Shown: positions 1 through 8,612, counted from the first letter of the stretch. The stretch: 15,630 nt of DNA from CAZYQW01 sp964649825 (GCA_964649825.1 CAZYQW010000129.1:1-15630), one strand, 5' to 3'. Numbers and translations are program-made. Notes: generated from the letters alone by a model not told the origin.

Positions 1-228
1 TGGATTATCCGGAGGTCATCGTCGTCGCTGGCAAGGCGCGACGACGACCGCGTATTCGAGATACGTCGAGGAGGAGCAACGCAGCAAGCGATGACGAGGG
101 CCCCGGAGAAACGTCAACAACTCTGAATCACACCACTAGAAACCTGGAAGGTCGTCATGGCGCGCTCCCCGTTCCCACGCCGCTACGATCGAAACGTCGA
201 AGTCCGACTCCTTGTCCGAGGTCGCTCC
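1..228. other. Left-edge region without a supported gene
   Basis: No coding sequence can be supported here. Frame 1 is closed by a TGA at 124-126 just before the first gene. The other plus frames give short Arg-rich tails without recognisable similarity, so this could be a 3' tail of an upstream gene or a leader. The stretch at 157-228 is in frame with the first gene and could be an N-terminal extension of 24 residues if ATG 157 (preceded by GGAAGG at 146-151) is used. No clear promoter was seen. Confidence 0.4.
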
Positions 229-1788
229 ATGAAGAACATCAATCTCGCCGAGTTCGAGACCCACATCCAGGTCCGTCCGATCCGCATGGAGGACTACGAC
301 GAGATCGTCGAGCTTCAGCTCGCCTGCTTTCCGGGAATGAAGACGTGGACACGCGAGCAGATCGAGAGCCAGCTCGCGATCTTCCCGCCGGGTCAGCTCT
401 GCGTGGAGTACGACGGCGAGATCTGCGCGTCGAGCAGCAGCCTCATCGTCGACTTCGACCAGCACGAGGACTGGCACGATTGGGGCAAGATCTCGGATCA
501 CGGCTTCATCCGCAACCATGATCCCGAGGGAGACACGCTCTACGGCATCGAGATCATGGTGCATCCCGATGTGCGAGGGATGAAGCTCGCGCGGCGACTG
601 TACGACGCTCGCAAGCGGCTCGCGCGGGACATGAACCTCAAGCAGATCCTGATCGGGGGGAGGATCCCGGGGTACCGCGAACACGCCGACGAGATGACGG
701 CGCGAGAGTACGTCGGCAAGGTGATGGACAAGTCGCTGTTCGACCCCGTGCTCACGGCTCAGCTCGCGAACGGCTTCGTGCTGCAGCGCCTCATCGCCGA
801 CTACATGCCGGCGGACGGCGAATCACGTGGCTATGCGACGTTCCTTCAATGGACGAACATCGATCACCGTCCCGATCCGCAGCGTCGCATCGCCACCATC
901 GCGCCGGTACGGATCTGTGTGATCCAATACCGCATGCGCCGGATCTCGAGCTTCGACGACTTCGCGATGCAGTGTCGGTTCTTCGTCGACGTGGCGTCGG
1001 ACTACAAGTCGGACTTCGTGCTGTTTCCGGAGCTGTTCACGACGCAGCTCCTCTCCTGCGTCGACGCTCGGAACCCGGCCGAGGCCGCGCGCAAGCTCGC
1101 CGAGTTCACGCCGCGCTACCTCGAGATGTTCACCGACCTCGCCGTGCAGTTCAACGTCAACGTCGTGGGCGGGTCTCAATTCGCCGTCGAGGACGACGAC
1201 AAGCTCTACAACGTCGCGTATCTGTTCCGCCGGAACGGAACGATCGCCAAGCAGTACAAGCTCCACGTCACTCGGAACGAACGACGTTGGTGGGGCGTCA
1301 CGCCCGGCGACCGGATCGAGGTCTTTCCGACCGACCGTGGTCGTGTCGCGATCCAGATCTGCTACGACATCGAGTTCCCGGAGCTCTCCCGCTACGTCGC
1401 GCAAAAGGGCGCGAACGTCATCTTCGTGCCGTTCAACACCGACGAGCGCTCCGGCTATCTGAGGGTCCGCTACTGTGCTCAGGCGCGGTGCATCGAGAAC
1501 CACGTGTTCGTCGCGATGGCCGGCTGCGTGGGCAACCTGCCGTTCGTGGACAACGCGGACATCCACTACGCGCAGTCGTCGATCCTCTCCCCGTCCGACA
1601 TGTCGTTCAGTCGAGACGGCGTCGCCGCGGAGTGCACCCCAAACATCGAGACCGTCGTCGTGCACGACGTCGACGTCGAGCTCCTGCGCCGTCACCGTCG
1701 AGGAGGGACCGTCCAGAACTGGAACGACCGGCGTACGGACCTCTACCAGATCGTCTTCCGGTCGCCGGACGGATCCGTCAAGATCTAA
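229..1788 (+). CDS. Bifunctional GNAT N-acetyltransferase / carbon-nitrogen hydrolase (YhcX-type)
   Basis: This 519-residue protein is a two-domain fusion, close to the length of Bacillus subtilis YhcX. Residues about 10-205 form a GNAT acetyltransferase fold. The acetyl-CoA loop is seen around residues 112-130 (HPDVRGMKLARRLYD), although a Lys occupies one usual Gly position. Residues about 225-515 form a nitrilase-superfamily domain with the complete Glu-Lys-Cys triad: E268 in LFPELF, K344 in KQYKLHV and C378 in QICYDIEFPE. The family hydrolyses amide or nitrile C-N bonds; the substrate of this fusion type is not known to me. ATG 229 is chosen because GAGG at 218-221 lies 7 bases upstream and the encoded start matches relatives. 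ATG 157, also with a ribosome site, is the alternative. No signal peptide is visible, so it is probably cytoplasmic. Its 3' end overlaps the convergent pap gene by 11 bases. Confidence 0.9.
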   Translation: MKNINLAEFETHIQVRPIRMEDYDEIVELQLACFPGMKTWTREQIESQLAIFPPGQLCVEYDGEICASSSSLIVDFDQHEDWHDWGKISDHGFIRNHDPEGDTLYGIEIMVHPDVRGMKLARRLYDARKRLARDMNLKQILIGGRIPGYREHADEMTAREYVGKVMDKSLFDPVLTAQLANGFVLQRLIADYMPADGESRGYATFLQWTNIDHRPDPQRRIATIAPVRICVIQYRMRRISSFDDFAMQCRFFVDVASDYKSDFVLFPELFTTQLLSCVDARNPAEAARKLAEFTPRYLEMFTDLAVQFNVNVVGGSQFAVEDDDKLYNVAYLFRRNGTIAKQYKLHVTRNERRWWGVTPGDRIEVFPTDRGRVAIQICYDIEFPELSRYVAQKGANVIFVPFNTDERSGYLRVRYCAQARCIENHVFVAMAGCVGNLPFVDNADIHYAQSSILSPSDMSFSRDGVAAECTPNIETVVVHDVDVELLRRHRRGGTVQNWNDRRTDLYQIVFRSPDGSVKI

Positions 1789-3247
1789 GCGCGTTCGTCA
1801 ACGCCTTCTCGACGATCTCGACCACGTGCACACGGGCGTAGCGTTTGTCGTTCGCGGGGATCAGGTGCCACGGTGCGAAGCTCCGGCTCGTGCGAGCGAT
1901 CATCTCGTCCGCGGCGTGCTCGTAGTCGGACCAGCGATCGCGATTCCGGAAGTCGTCCGGCGAGAGCTTGAAGCGCTTCAGCGGATCCGCCTCGCGTTCG
2001 TCGAATCGCCGGAGCTGCTCGTCTCGATCGACTTGAAGCCAGAACTTCAGGAGCACTGCGCCGTGCTCGACGATCTGTTCCTCGAAGTCGCGGATCTCGG
2101 CGAACGCACGCTCCCAATCCTCGCGTCGTGCGAGCCCTTCGACGCGCTCGACCAGCACGCGCCCGTACCAGCTTCGATCGAAGATGGCCATCTTTCCCGC
2201 GCGAGGAAGGCGGCGCCAGAAGCGCCACAGGTAGGGATACCGGCGCTCCTCCTCGCTCGGTGCGCCGATGCGATGCGCTCGGACGTCGCGCGCGTCGAGC
2301 GAGTGGACGATCCGACGAATCGCGCCGCCCTTGCCGGCGGCGTCCCAGCCCTCGAACACGAGCACCGTCGAGATGCCGCGCTCGCGCGCCGCACGGGCTC
2401 GGACGCCGAGGCGCCGCTGCCGTCGCGGCAGCGCGCGCTCGTACTCCTCGTCCGAGAGCGACCGCGACAGGTCGACGCGATCGAGCCGCGTCTCCGGGTC
2501 CGATTCGAGGCGCTCGGGAACGGCCTCCGGCGGCTCGACCGTGGAATCGGCGTCACGCAACGCCTGCAGCAGCGCCTCGGCCACCTTCAACCGCATCTCT
2601 CGCTCGCGCTCGCTCGACACGATCTTCCACGGAGCCTCCGCCGAGCTCGTCGCGGCGAGGACGCGTTCGGCCGTCTTCAAGGCACGGTCGTAGCGCTTCA
2701 AGAGGAGCCCGGCGTCGGAATCGATCCGCCGGTGCTGCTCTGGCTTCTTCGCAGCGCGGCTCAGGCGCTTCGCGAGGAAGTCGCGACTGGCGTGAACCCA
2801 GATCTTGGCCAAGTGGATGCCGTCCTGGACCAGCATCCGTTCGATCGCGCGGACGTGCTCGATCGCCCGCTCGAGCTCTTCCTCTCGGCCCTTCTCGAGG
2901 ACGCGGTGGATGATCGACCTCTGCGTCCAGCCGGCGGCGAACACACCGACGCGGCCGAACGGCGGGAGCTCCTGCCAATAGCGGTAGAACGTCGGGCGGA
3001 GGAGCTCTTCCTCGTAGAGCCGGCCGAAGACGCGGGACCGCACGTCGCGGACGTCCAGCCACTCGTGAACCTCGTTGAACAGATCGTTGACCCCGGCCCG
3101 GTCGATGCCGTCGATCAACACGACCAACGATCGCTGCGTCTCTCGCATGCGCGCCTGGAGGACGATGATCTCGCTCCGAATCGGCTCGATGCGCTCCCGG
3201 AACTCGCCCTTGCCGATCGCGCGCGCGGTCTCCACCATCTCGAACAT
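1778..3247 (-). CDS. pap: Polyphosphate:AMP phosphotransferase, two-domain PPK2 family
   Basis: This 489-residue cytoplasmic enzyme has two tandem PPK2 (P-loop kinase) domains, the arrangement of polyphosphate:AMP phosphotransferase, which makes ADP from AMP using polyphosphate. The C-terminal domain (about 260-485) is intact: Walker A EGWDAAGKGG at 299-308 with K306, Walker B FDRSWY at 356-361, and the lid region around 415-445. The N-terminal domain (about 20-230) keeps the fold but is degenerate. The Walker A equivalent at 46-55 is DGIDRAGVND with no Lys, and the Walker B equivalent at 102-107 is VFAAGW with no Asp. Activity is therefore expected from the second half. ATG 3247 is preceded by AGGAG (3254-3258) with a 6-base spacer. 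The open frame continues far upstream, but only as a shadow of the S41 gene. The gene converges on the GNAT-hydrolase gene and diverges from the S41 gene. Confidence 0.9.
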   Translation of the reverse strand: MFEMVETARAIGKGEFRERIEPIRSEIIVLQARMRETQRSLVVLIDGIDRAGVNDLFNEVHEWLDVRDVRSRVFGRLYEEELLRPTFYRYWQELPPFGRVGVFAAGWTQRSIIHRVLEKGREEELERAIEHVRAIERMLVQDGIHLAKIWVHASRDFLAKRLSRAAKKPEQHRRIDSDAGLLLKRYDRALKTAERVLAATSSAEAPWKIVSSEREREMRLKVAEALLQALRDADSTVEPPEAVPERLESDPETRLDRVDLSRSLSDEEYERALPRRQRRLGVRARAARERGISTVLVFEGWDAAGKGGAIRRIVHSLDARDVRAHRIGAPSEEERRYPYLWRFWRRLPRAGKMAIFDRSWYGRVLVERVEGLARREDWERAFAEIRDFEEQIVEHGAVLLKFWLQVDRDEQLRRFDEREADPLKRFKLSPDDFRNRDRWSDYEHAADEMIARTSRSFAPWHLIPANDKRYARVHVVEIVEKALTNALRS

Positions 3248-3490
3248 CGTGATCTCCTGCGTCGAGCGCGCGGCCGATCCTACGTCCGCAAGTTCCCGAG
3301 CCACCGCGTCAGAATAGCGCTCCCCGCGCCTCGTCGGGATACGGTCGTCGCCGCGGCGCGAGGCCCGCGAGGAGCGCGAGCGGCAGCACGTATCCGAACC
3401 AACGGTGCTTTGGTATACCCGGCGCGACTGGCCCTCGGTCGAGTGGTCGGAACGCCACGAAGGATAATCCTCGAGGATCGGACGGTCGTA
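3248..3490. promoter_or_regulatory. Divergent intergenic region between pap and the S41 gene
   Basis: These 243 bases separate two divergent starts and must contain the promoters of at least one of the genes. The only element I can point to is GATAAT at 3463-3468, inside the small palindrome AGGATAATCCT (3460-3470), which resembles a -10 box for the plus-strand gene. It has no convincing -35 partner and would give a very short leader. No RNA gene or strong hairpin was recognised. Confidence 0.3.
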
Positions 3491-5290
3491 ATGGTCTTGC
3501 GCGGGTTGCTTCGCATCGCGGTCATGCTCGGTGCTGGATTCGGCGCGGCTGCCGCCGCGCGCGACGACGGATCGTCGCTGATTCCCGCCGGATCGATCAA
3601 CTCCGTCTTCGTTCACGACGCGATCGTCATCATCCACGAGGACGAGCCGGTGGTCCGCCGCCACGCCGAGCTGATCGCATCCAAGTTCTTCCCGCGGGCC
3701 GTCGTGATGACCACGGACGAAGCCGAAGAGACCGACCTGACGGGGAAGAACCTGATCGTCTACGGCTCCGCCGACTGCGCCTGGCTCGAGCGCCTCTCCC
3801 CGCGGCTGCCGTTCCGCTTCGGGGACGATCAGGTCGAGCTCCAGGGAAGGACCTTCGCGGGGGATCACCTGCGCGTGATCTGCGCGATCAAGAGCCCCCT
3901 CGATCCGACCCGCAAGGCCGTGATCTACGCCGCGGCCGACGCCGGCGACGTCGCGGAAATCAACTCCGTCCATCACGGTCCGACGGAGTGGGTCGTCGCG
4001 GACGGGGCCCGTACGCTCGCGAAGGGATCGTTCCAGGTGGAGTTGACGCGGCTGCAGTTGGCGCAGGACCTGGACTACCTGGTCGACAAGATCGAGGCGG
4101 TCCACGTCGCGGCCGTGAAGCGGCTGCCGGACGCCGTCCACAACGAGGTAGATCACGTCCGCGAGGCGATCGAAGGGCCGATGAGCCGCCGCGAGTTCGG
4201 GTTCCTGGTCGTCGACATCCTGATCGCGTTGAAGGACTCGCATTCGACCATCGAGACCGGCGACGACGGAGCGGCCATCGATCTGCCCGTCCGGTGGATC
4301 GACGAAGGATTGATCGTGACCGACGACACCAGGGTCCTGAAGAGAGGGGATCGGATCCAGCAGCTCGGCGGGGTGGCTCCCGACGCCCTGCTCGCCGGGC
4401 TCGAGCGCCTCGTGCCGGCCGAGAACGCGTGGTGGGTCCGCCACCAAGGGGCGCGACGGCTCGCCGAATCCGCGGTACTGAAGGAGCTCGGCATCGACAC
4501 CGAGCACGTCACCGCGCGCATCGAGCGGGGCGGCGAGACGACCGACGTCGTCGTGCCGCCGGGAACGCCGCAACGCGCCGAGGAACGCGGCGGCCATCCG
4601 TGGGCGCGGTACCGGATCGACACGGTCGAGTCGCTCGGGATCTTCACCCTCGATCAGTGCCGGTTCGACGAGGAGTACCGCACGCGGCTGCATCAGTTCT
4701 TCGAGGCGGTCCACGACAACGAGATCGCACGGGTCGCGGTCGACCTGCGCCGGAACTCCGGCGGAAACTCTGCCGTGGTGAACGAGTTCATCCGCTATCT
4801 CGACGTGGACGAGTACCGCGACTTCCACGGCGAGATCCGCGTGTCGCAGGAATCCATCGAACAGAGCCGCTACGAGCGGCCGCTCGGCCTCTACGCGGAA
4901 GGCCCCGTCTCCAGGACGAACGACCGGATCGACGACCTGCCCCCGTTTCGCGGCGAGCTCTACGTGCTGACGTCGAATCAGACGTTCAGCTCGGGGACCT
5001 GGTTCGCGGTCGTGATCCAGGACAATGACCTCGGCGAGATCGTTGGAGAGCCGACGGGGAGTTCTCCGTCCGGCTACGGCGACCTCCTGAAGTTCACGTT
5101 GCCGCACAGCGAGATCGAGTTCTCACTGTCGCACAAGCGGTTCATCCGTCCCGCCCCCGAACGGGACCCCGCCTCCACGGTGATGCCGGACCATCCGGTT
5201 CCGCTCACGCGCCGCGACATCATCGACCGGACCGACCCGGTGATCGCGTATCTCGAGTCGCTGGAACCTGCCGCGCCGGAAGACGGGTAG
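3491..5290 (+). CDS. Exported S41 (C-terminal processing protease-like) family protein
   Basis: This 599-residue protein has a Sec-type signal peptide (MVLRGLLRIAVMLGAGFGAAAAA), so it is probably periplasmic or extracytoplasmic. Residues about 30-180 form an N-terminal domain I do not recognise. Residues about 185-370 are linker and a possible PDZ-like part (WIDEGLIV, RVLKRGDRIQQLGG). Residues about 372-575 look like the S41 peptidase core: VAVDLRRNSGGN at 415-426 corresponds to the family's conserved D-R-N-GG strand, and TSNQTFSSGTWFA at 494-506 corresponds to the nucleophile loop, with S500 (or S501) the likely catalytic Ser. The usual Glu after that Ser is a Thr here. The PTGSSPSGYGD stretch and the C-terminal PDHPVPLT segment also fit. 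Its substrate is unknown. ATG 3491 is chosen for the signal peptide, but its ribosome site is weak (GAGG at 3473-3476, 14 bases away). Confidence 0.75.
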   Translation: MVLRGLLRIAVMLGAGFGAAAAARDDGSSLIPAGSINSVFVHDAIVIIHEDEPVVRRHAELIASKFFPRAVVMTTDEAEETDLTGKNLIVYGSADCAWLERLSPRLPFRFGDDQVELQGRTFAGDHLRVICAIKSPLDPTRKAVIYAAADAGDVAEINSVHHGPTEWVVADGARTLAKGSFQVELTRLQLAQDLDYLVDKIEAVHVAAVKRLPDAVHNEVDHVREAIEGPMSRREFGFLVVDILIALKDSHSTIETGDDGAAIDLPVRWIDEGLIVTDDTRVLKRGDRIQQLGGVAPDALLAGLERLVPAENAWWVRHQGARRLAESAVLKELGIDTEHVTARIERGGETTDVVVPPGTPQRAEERGGHPWARYRIDTVESLGIFTLDQCRFDEEYRTRLHQFFEAVHDNEIARVAVDLRRNSGGNSAVVNEFIRYLDVDEYRDFHGEIRVSQESIEQSRYERPLGLYAEGPVSRTNDRIDDLPPFRGELYVLTSNQTFSSGTWFAVVIQDNDLGEIVGEPTGSSPSGYGDLLKFTLPHSEIEFSLSHKRFIRPAPERDPASTVMPDHPVPLTRRDIIDRTDPVIAYLESLEPAAPEDG

Positions 5291-5402
5291 GCGGGCGACG
5301 CGCGGTCTCGATTCCGGCGACGGTACCGATTCTCGCGCGCGCGCCCCGAGGAACCCGGGCTAGACTTCGCGGCTTCGGTCTCGGCTCCCGAAAGGCGCGT
5401 GC

Positions 5403-7745
5403 ATGGATTCCGCGTTTCTCCGTCTCGTCCGCGTCGCCGTTCCGGCGGCGCTGCTCTATCCGCTGCTCCTGCTGGTGTGCAGTCAGCTTCACTTCCGGAT
5501 CGGGGTGACGACGAGCTTCCTCGGACAAGCGGCGGTGCTCGGCGTGAGCGGCCTCGCCGTCAGTTGGATCGTCCTCTCGTGGCTGGGGCGCCATCGAGCG
5601 GAGCTCGACGCGAACGCGATCGCCCAGGTCGAGCGCATCGATGCGATTCCGGAGCGGTCGGCGTGGTGGGCGATCTTCGTCGCGGCGGCGGTGAGCCTCG
5701 TCCTCGAGCTCGTGATGATCCGCTGGCAGGGAACGGTCTTCAAGTTCTTCGCGATCTTCAAGAACATCGGTCTCCTCTCCTGCTTCGTCGGGCTCGGCCT
5801 CGGCTACGCGATGGCGGGTCGGCGCGGGATCTCGCTCGCCCTGGTCCTGCCGCTGTTCCTGCTGCAGGTCGCCATGATGATGGCGTTGAAGCACGGCCTC
5901 GGTTGGCGCGCGGACCAGCTCCTCACGAACCCGGTGAAGGAGCAGCTCCAGATGGGGCTCCGGATGGCGCAGGGCCTCGCCCAGTACGCGATCATCTACG
6001 TCTTCATGGCCGTGACGTTCCTCGTCACCGCGCTGACGTTCATTCCGATCGGACAGCTCTGCGGACGGACCATGCGGCGACGGCCGACGCTCGACGCGTA
6101 CGGATGGAACCTGCTCGGCAGCTTCGTCGGCGTGGTCGTGACGTTCCTGATCGCCGCCGCCTGGACTCCCCCGGTGGTCTGGTTCGCGCTCGCCTTCCTG
6201 CCGATCTTCTACTTCCTCGGGCACTCGGGCCGCGCGTCGGCGGTGGGGGCCGCGTGCGCGCTGGTGGGGCTCACGCTGCTGTCGATCCAGCTTCCGTTCG
6301 GGTCGGAGAAGATCTACTCCCCGTATCAGCTCATCGAGCGCGGGCCGTCGGAGGAGCCGTCGATGGACGGCCTCAGCACGCTGACCGTGTCCGGCGAGTA
6401 CTATCAGCGCATCTTGAACCTCTCCGCCGAGCACCGCGCGTCCCACCCGGCGTCGCGCCAGATCGGCTACTACTACGACCTTCCCTATCGAGTGCGCGGC
6501 GAGGCGGTCGGTCGCGTCGCGGTGATGGGCGCCGGCACCGGCAACGACGTCGCCGCGGCGCTGCGCGCGGGAGCGGCCGAGGTCGACGCGATCGAGATCG
6601 ATCCCGCGATCCTCGAGATGGGGCGGCTCTATCACCCGGAGAAGCCGTACAGCGACGCGCGCGTCAACGCGCTCGTGAACGACGCGCGGACGCACCTGCG
6701 TACCACCGATCGCGCGTACGACATGATCGTCTACGGAATGCTCGACGCGCAGACGCTGCTGTCGCACGGGTCGAGCGTCCGGCTCGACTCGTTCGTCTAC
6801 ACCGTCGAGGCCCTGCGCGAGGCGCGCGCGCGCTTGAACGAGGGTGGACTGATCTGCCTGTCGTTCGCGGTCTGCAGCGAGGGCCAGGGGCGCAAGATGT
6901 TCAAGATGGTCCAGGAGGCGTTCGACGGCCGTGCGCCGGTCTGCGTGCGCACCGACCTCGACGTCGCGATCTTCCTCATCGGCAAGAACGAGAATCCGGA
7001 CCTCTCCCACGTCGACCTCGCCGCGATCCAGTTCGAGGATGCGACCGAGTACTTCGGCGCGTCGACGATGGAGGCCGACGTGTCGACGGACGACTGGCCG
7101 TTCCTCTACATGCAGAAGCGGGTCTATCCGATCTCGTACGTCACGATGCTGATCATCGTGCCGCTCCTCTCGCTTCTGCTGATCGGCTGGCTGATGAGGG
7201 GCGGGGGAGCCGGCGCGTTCGGGCACCTCTCGTTCCTGTTCCTCGGCGCCGGGTTCATGCTCGTCGAGACGAAGGGGATCACGGAGCTCGGGCTGACGTT
7301 CGGCAACACGTGGCACGTGATCGGAATCGTGATCATGGGCGTGCTCGGGATGGCGTACCTCGCGAACCTCGTCGTCGAGAAGACGAGGGTCGAGCGGCTC
7401 ACGGTGCCCTACGTCCTGTTGATCCTGAGCCTCGCGGGCGGCTATTGGGTGGCGAAGACCGGCGGCTTCGGGTCGGACACGTTGGGGCGGATCGCGTCCG
7501 TCGTGATCCTCACCTGCCCGCTGTTCTTCTCGGGCATCGTCTTCTCGACGACGCTGAACCGCACCGGCAACGTCGCGGGTGCCATGGCGACGAACCTGTT
7601 CGGGGCCATGCTCGGCGGGCTCCTCGAGTACAACTCGATGTACTTCGGATTCCAGTTCCTCTATCTGCTCGGCATCGCGCTCTACGGGCTGGCGCTCCTC
7701 ACGACCGTCATCCGTCCGTTGCGGACCGCGACCGCCGCGACCTGA
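5403..7745 (+). CDS. Polytopic membrane protein with spermidine-synthase/SAM-methyltransferase-like domain
   Basis: This 780-residue protein has three parts. The N-terminal membrane part has helices at about 10-30, 42-62, 88-108, 122-138, 143-162, 193-215, 235-275 and 280-297. A cytoplasmic-looking Rossmann domain spans about 300-560. The C-terminal membrane part has helices at about 577-597, 605-622, 636-656, 668-683, 695-715 and 727-770. The Rossmann domain has a nucleoside-binding motif VMGAGTGNDVAAAL at 374-387, an acidic strand end AIEID at 396-400 and ND at 426-427, as in spermidine synthases and SAM methyltransferases. Where aminopropyltransferases carry a catalytic Asp after the fourth strand, this protein reads YDMIVYGMLD, so ordinary spermidine synthesis is doubtful. 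Start ATG 5403 has GAAAGG about 7 bases upstream. The stop overlaps the ribosome site of the next gene, which points to an operon with the downstream amidohydrolase. The substrate is unknown. Confidence 0.78.
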   Translation: MDSAFLRLVRVAVPAALLYPLLLLVCSQLHFRIGVTTSFLGQAAVLGVSGLAVSWIVLSWLGRHRAELDANAIAQVERIDAIPERSAWWAIFVAAAVSLVLELVMIRWQGTVFKFFAIFKNIGLLSCFVGLGLGYAMAGRRGISLALVLPLFLLQVAMMMALKHGLGWRADQLLTNPVKEQLQMGLRMAQGLAQYAIIYVFMAVTFLVTALTFIPIGQLCGRTMRRRPTLDAYGWNLLGSFVGVVVTFLIAAAWTPPVVWFALAFLPIFYFLGHSGRASAVGAACALVGLTLLSIQLPFGSEKIYSPYQLIERGPSEEPSMDGLSTLTVSGEYYQRILNLSAEHRASHPASRQIGYYYDLPYRVRGEAVGRVAVMGAGTGNDVAAALRAGAAEVDAIEIDPAILEMGRLYHPEKPYSDARVNALVNDARTHLRTTDRAYDMIVYGMLDAQTLLSHGSSVRLDSFVYTVEALREARARLNEGGLICLSFAVCSEGQGRKMFKMVQEAFDGRAPVCVRTDLDVAIFLIGKNENPDLSHVDLAAIQFEDATEYFGASTMEADVSTDDWPFLYMQKRVYPISYVTMLIIVPLLSLLLIGWLMRGGGAGAFGHLSFLFLGAGFMLVETKGITELGLTFGNTWHVIGIVIMGVLGMAYLANLVVEKTRVERLTVPYVLLILSLAGGYWVAKTGGFGSDTLGRIASVVILTCPLFFSGIVFSTTLNRTGNVAGAMATNLFGAMLGGLLEYNSMYFGFQFLYLLGIALYGLALLTTVIRPLRTATAAT

Positions 7746-7754
7746 GGTCCAATC

Positions 7755-8612
7755 ATGCGCGTGGCGGCAGTCCAGACCGATCCCGAGCTCGGGCGGCTCG
7801 AGCGAAACCTCGCCGGAATCGAAGCGGCGATCGAACGCGCGGAGGCCGACCTCGTCGTCTTCCCCGAGTCCGCGTTGAGCGGTTACGGCTTTCAGGATCG
7901 AGTCGCGGTCGTCGCGTGCGCCCAGACGATCCCCGGTCCGGCTGTCGATCGCGTGGCGGACGTCTGCCGGCGAACCGGCGCGCACGCGATCTTCGGGCTT
8001 TTCGAGCGCGACGGCGATCGGCTCTTCAATTCGGCCGCCGTCGTCGGTCCCGCTGGTTTGATCGGTCGCTATCGCAAGTCGCACCTGCCGTTCCTGGGCG
8101 CGGATCGTTTCGTCGATCCGGGCGACCTCGGCTATCCCGTCTTCGAGACGCCGGTCGGGCGGCTCGGAGTGTTGATCTGCTACGACATGAGCTTCCCCGA
8201 GACGTCGCGGTCGCTGAAGCTGGATGGGGCGCAGGTGATCTGCGTCATCACGAACTGGCCGATGGCCGCCGCGGTCTCGTGCGTACATGCGCCGCCCGTG
8301 CGCGCCCAGGAGAACCACGTCTTCCTCGTGATCTCGGATCGGGTCGGGGAAGAGTCGGGGTTTCGTTTCCGAGGCGAGTCGCGCATCCTCGACTGCGACG
8401 GGAAGACGCTCGCCGAGGGCGGCACGGAGCCGACGATCGTTCGGGCATCGATCGAACCCGAGGTCGCGGATCGCAACCGGGTCATCAACGTCCCCGGCCA
8501 GTACGAGATCGACCGGATCGCTCATCGGCGGCCGGAGACCTACCACCGCGTCGTCGACGTTCCGGTCCGGGACGGCGGCGATCGAAAACGATCGGCCGCC
8601 GCCGAGCCCTGA
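7755..8612 (+). CDS. Nitrilase-superfamily carbon-nitrogen hydrolase
   Basis: This 285-residue, single-domain cytoplasmic protein has the usual length and layout of the nitrilase superfamily. The catalytic triad is complete: E38 in VVFPESALSGYG, K108 in GRYRKSHLPF and C142 in LICYDMSFPE. These enzymes hydrolyse amides, carbamoyl groups or nitriles. Motifs around K108 resemble the carbamoylputrescine/omega-amidase side of the family, but the substrate cannot be read from the sequence. Start ATG 7755 has GAGG at 7744-7747, 7 bases away, overlapping the TGA stop of the previous gene (7743-7745). This implies translational coupling and a shared function with the spermidine-synthase-like membrane protein. 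A polyamine-related or modified-amide substrate is a reasonable but unproved inference. A hairpin at 8574-8600 lies in its last codons. Confidence 0.88.
   Translation: MRVAAVQTDPELGRLERNLAGIEAAIERAEADLVVFPESALSGYGFQDRVAVVACAQTIPGPAVDRVADVCRRTGAHAIFGLFERDGDRLFNSAAVVGPAGLIGRYRKSHLPFLGADRFVDPGDLGYPVFETPVGRLGVLICYDMSFPETSRSLKLDGAQVICVITNWPMAAAVSCVHAPPVRAQENHVFLVISDRVGEESGFRFRGESRILDCDGKTLAEGGTEPTIVRASIEPEVADRNRVINVPGQYEIDRIAHRRPETYHRVVDVPVRDGGDRKRSAAAEP
8574..8600 (+). terminator. Hairpin at the 3' end of the amidohydrolase gene
   Basis: GGCGGC-GATCG, loop AAAA, CGATC, one unpaired G, then GCCGCC can form an 11-bp stem with a single bulge. It sits in the last codons before the TGA at 8610-8612. 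There is no T-tract, so it may be an RNA 3'-end stabiliser or a weak terminator separating this operon from the thioredoxin-like gene, or merely coding sequence. Confidence 0.35.

Noticed and set aside
3248..5107. N-terminal extension of the Pap frame
   Set aside because: It is only the antisense shadow of the S41 gene. Pap begins at ATG 3247 with a good ribosome site.
5361..5366. TAGACT as a -10 box for the membrane protein gene, and TAGGAT at 8633-8638 for the thioredoxin-like gene
   Set aside because: Position is plausible, but neither has a recognisable -35 element, so the evidence is too weak to list as a promoter.
5220..8546. A 1108-residue minus-strand open frame
   Set aside because: It is antisense to the membrane protein and amidohydrolase genes. 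Its product is a low-complexity Arg/Asp/Glu/His-rich string without domains, typical of a shadow frame in GC-rich DNA.
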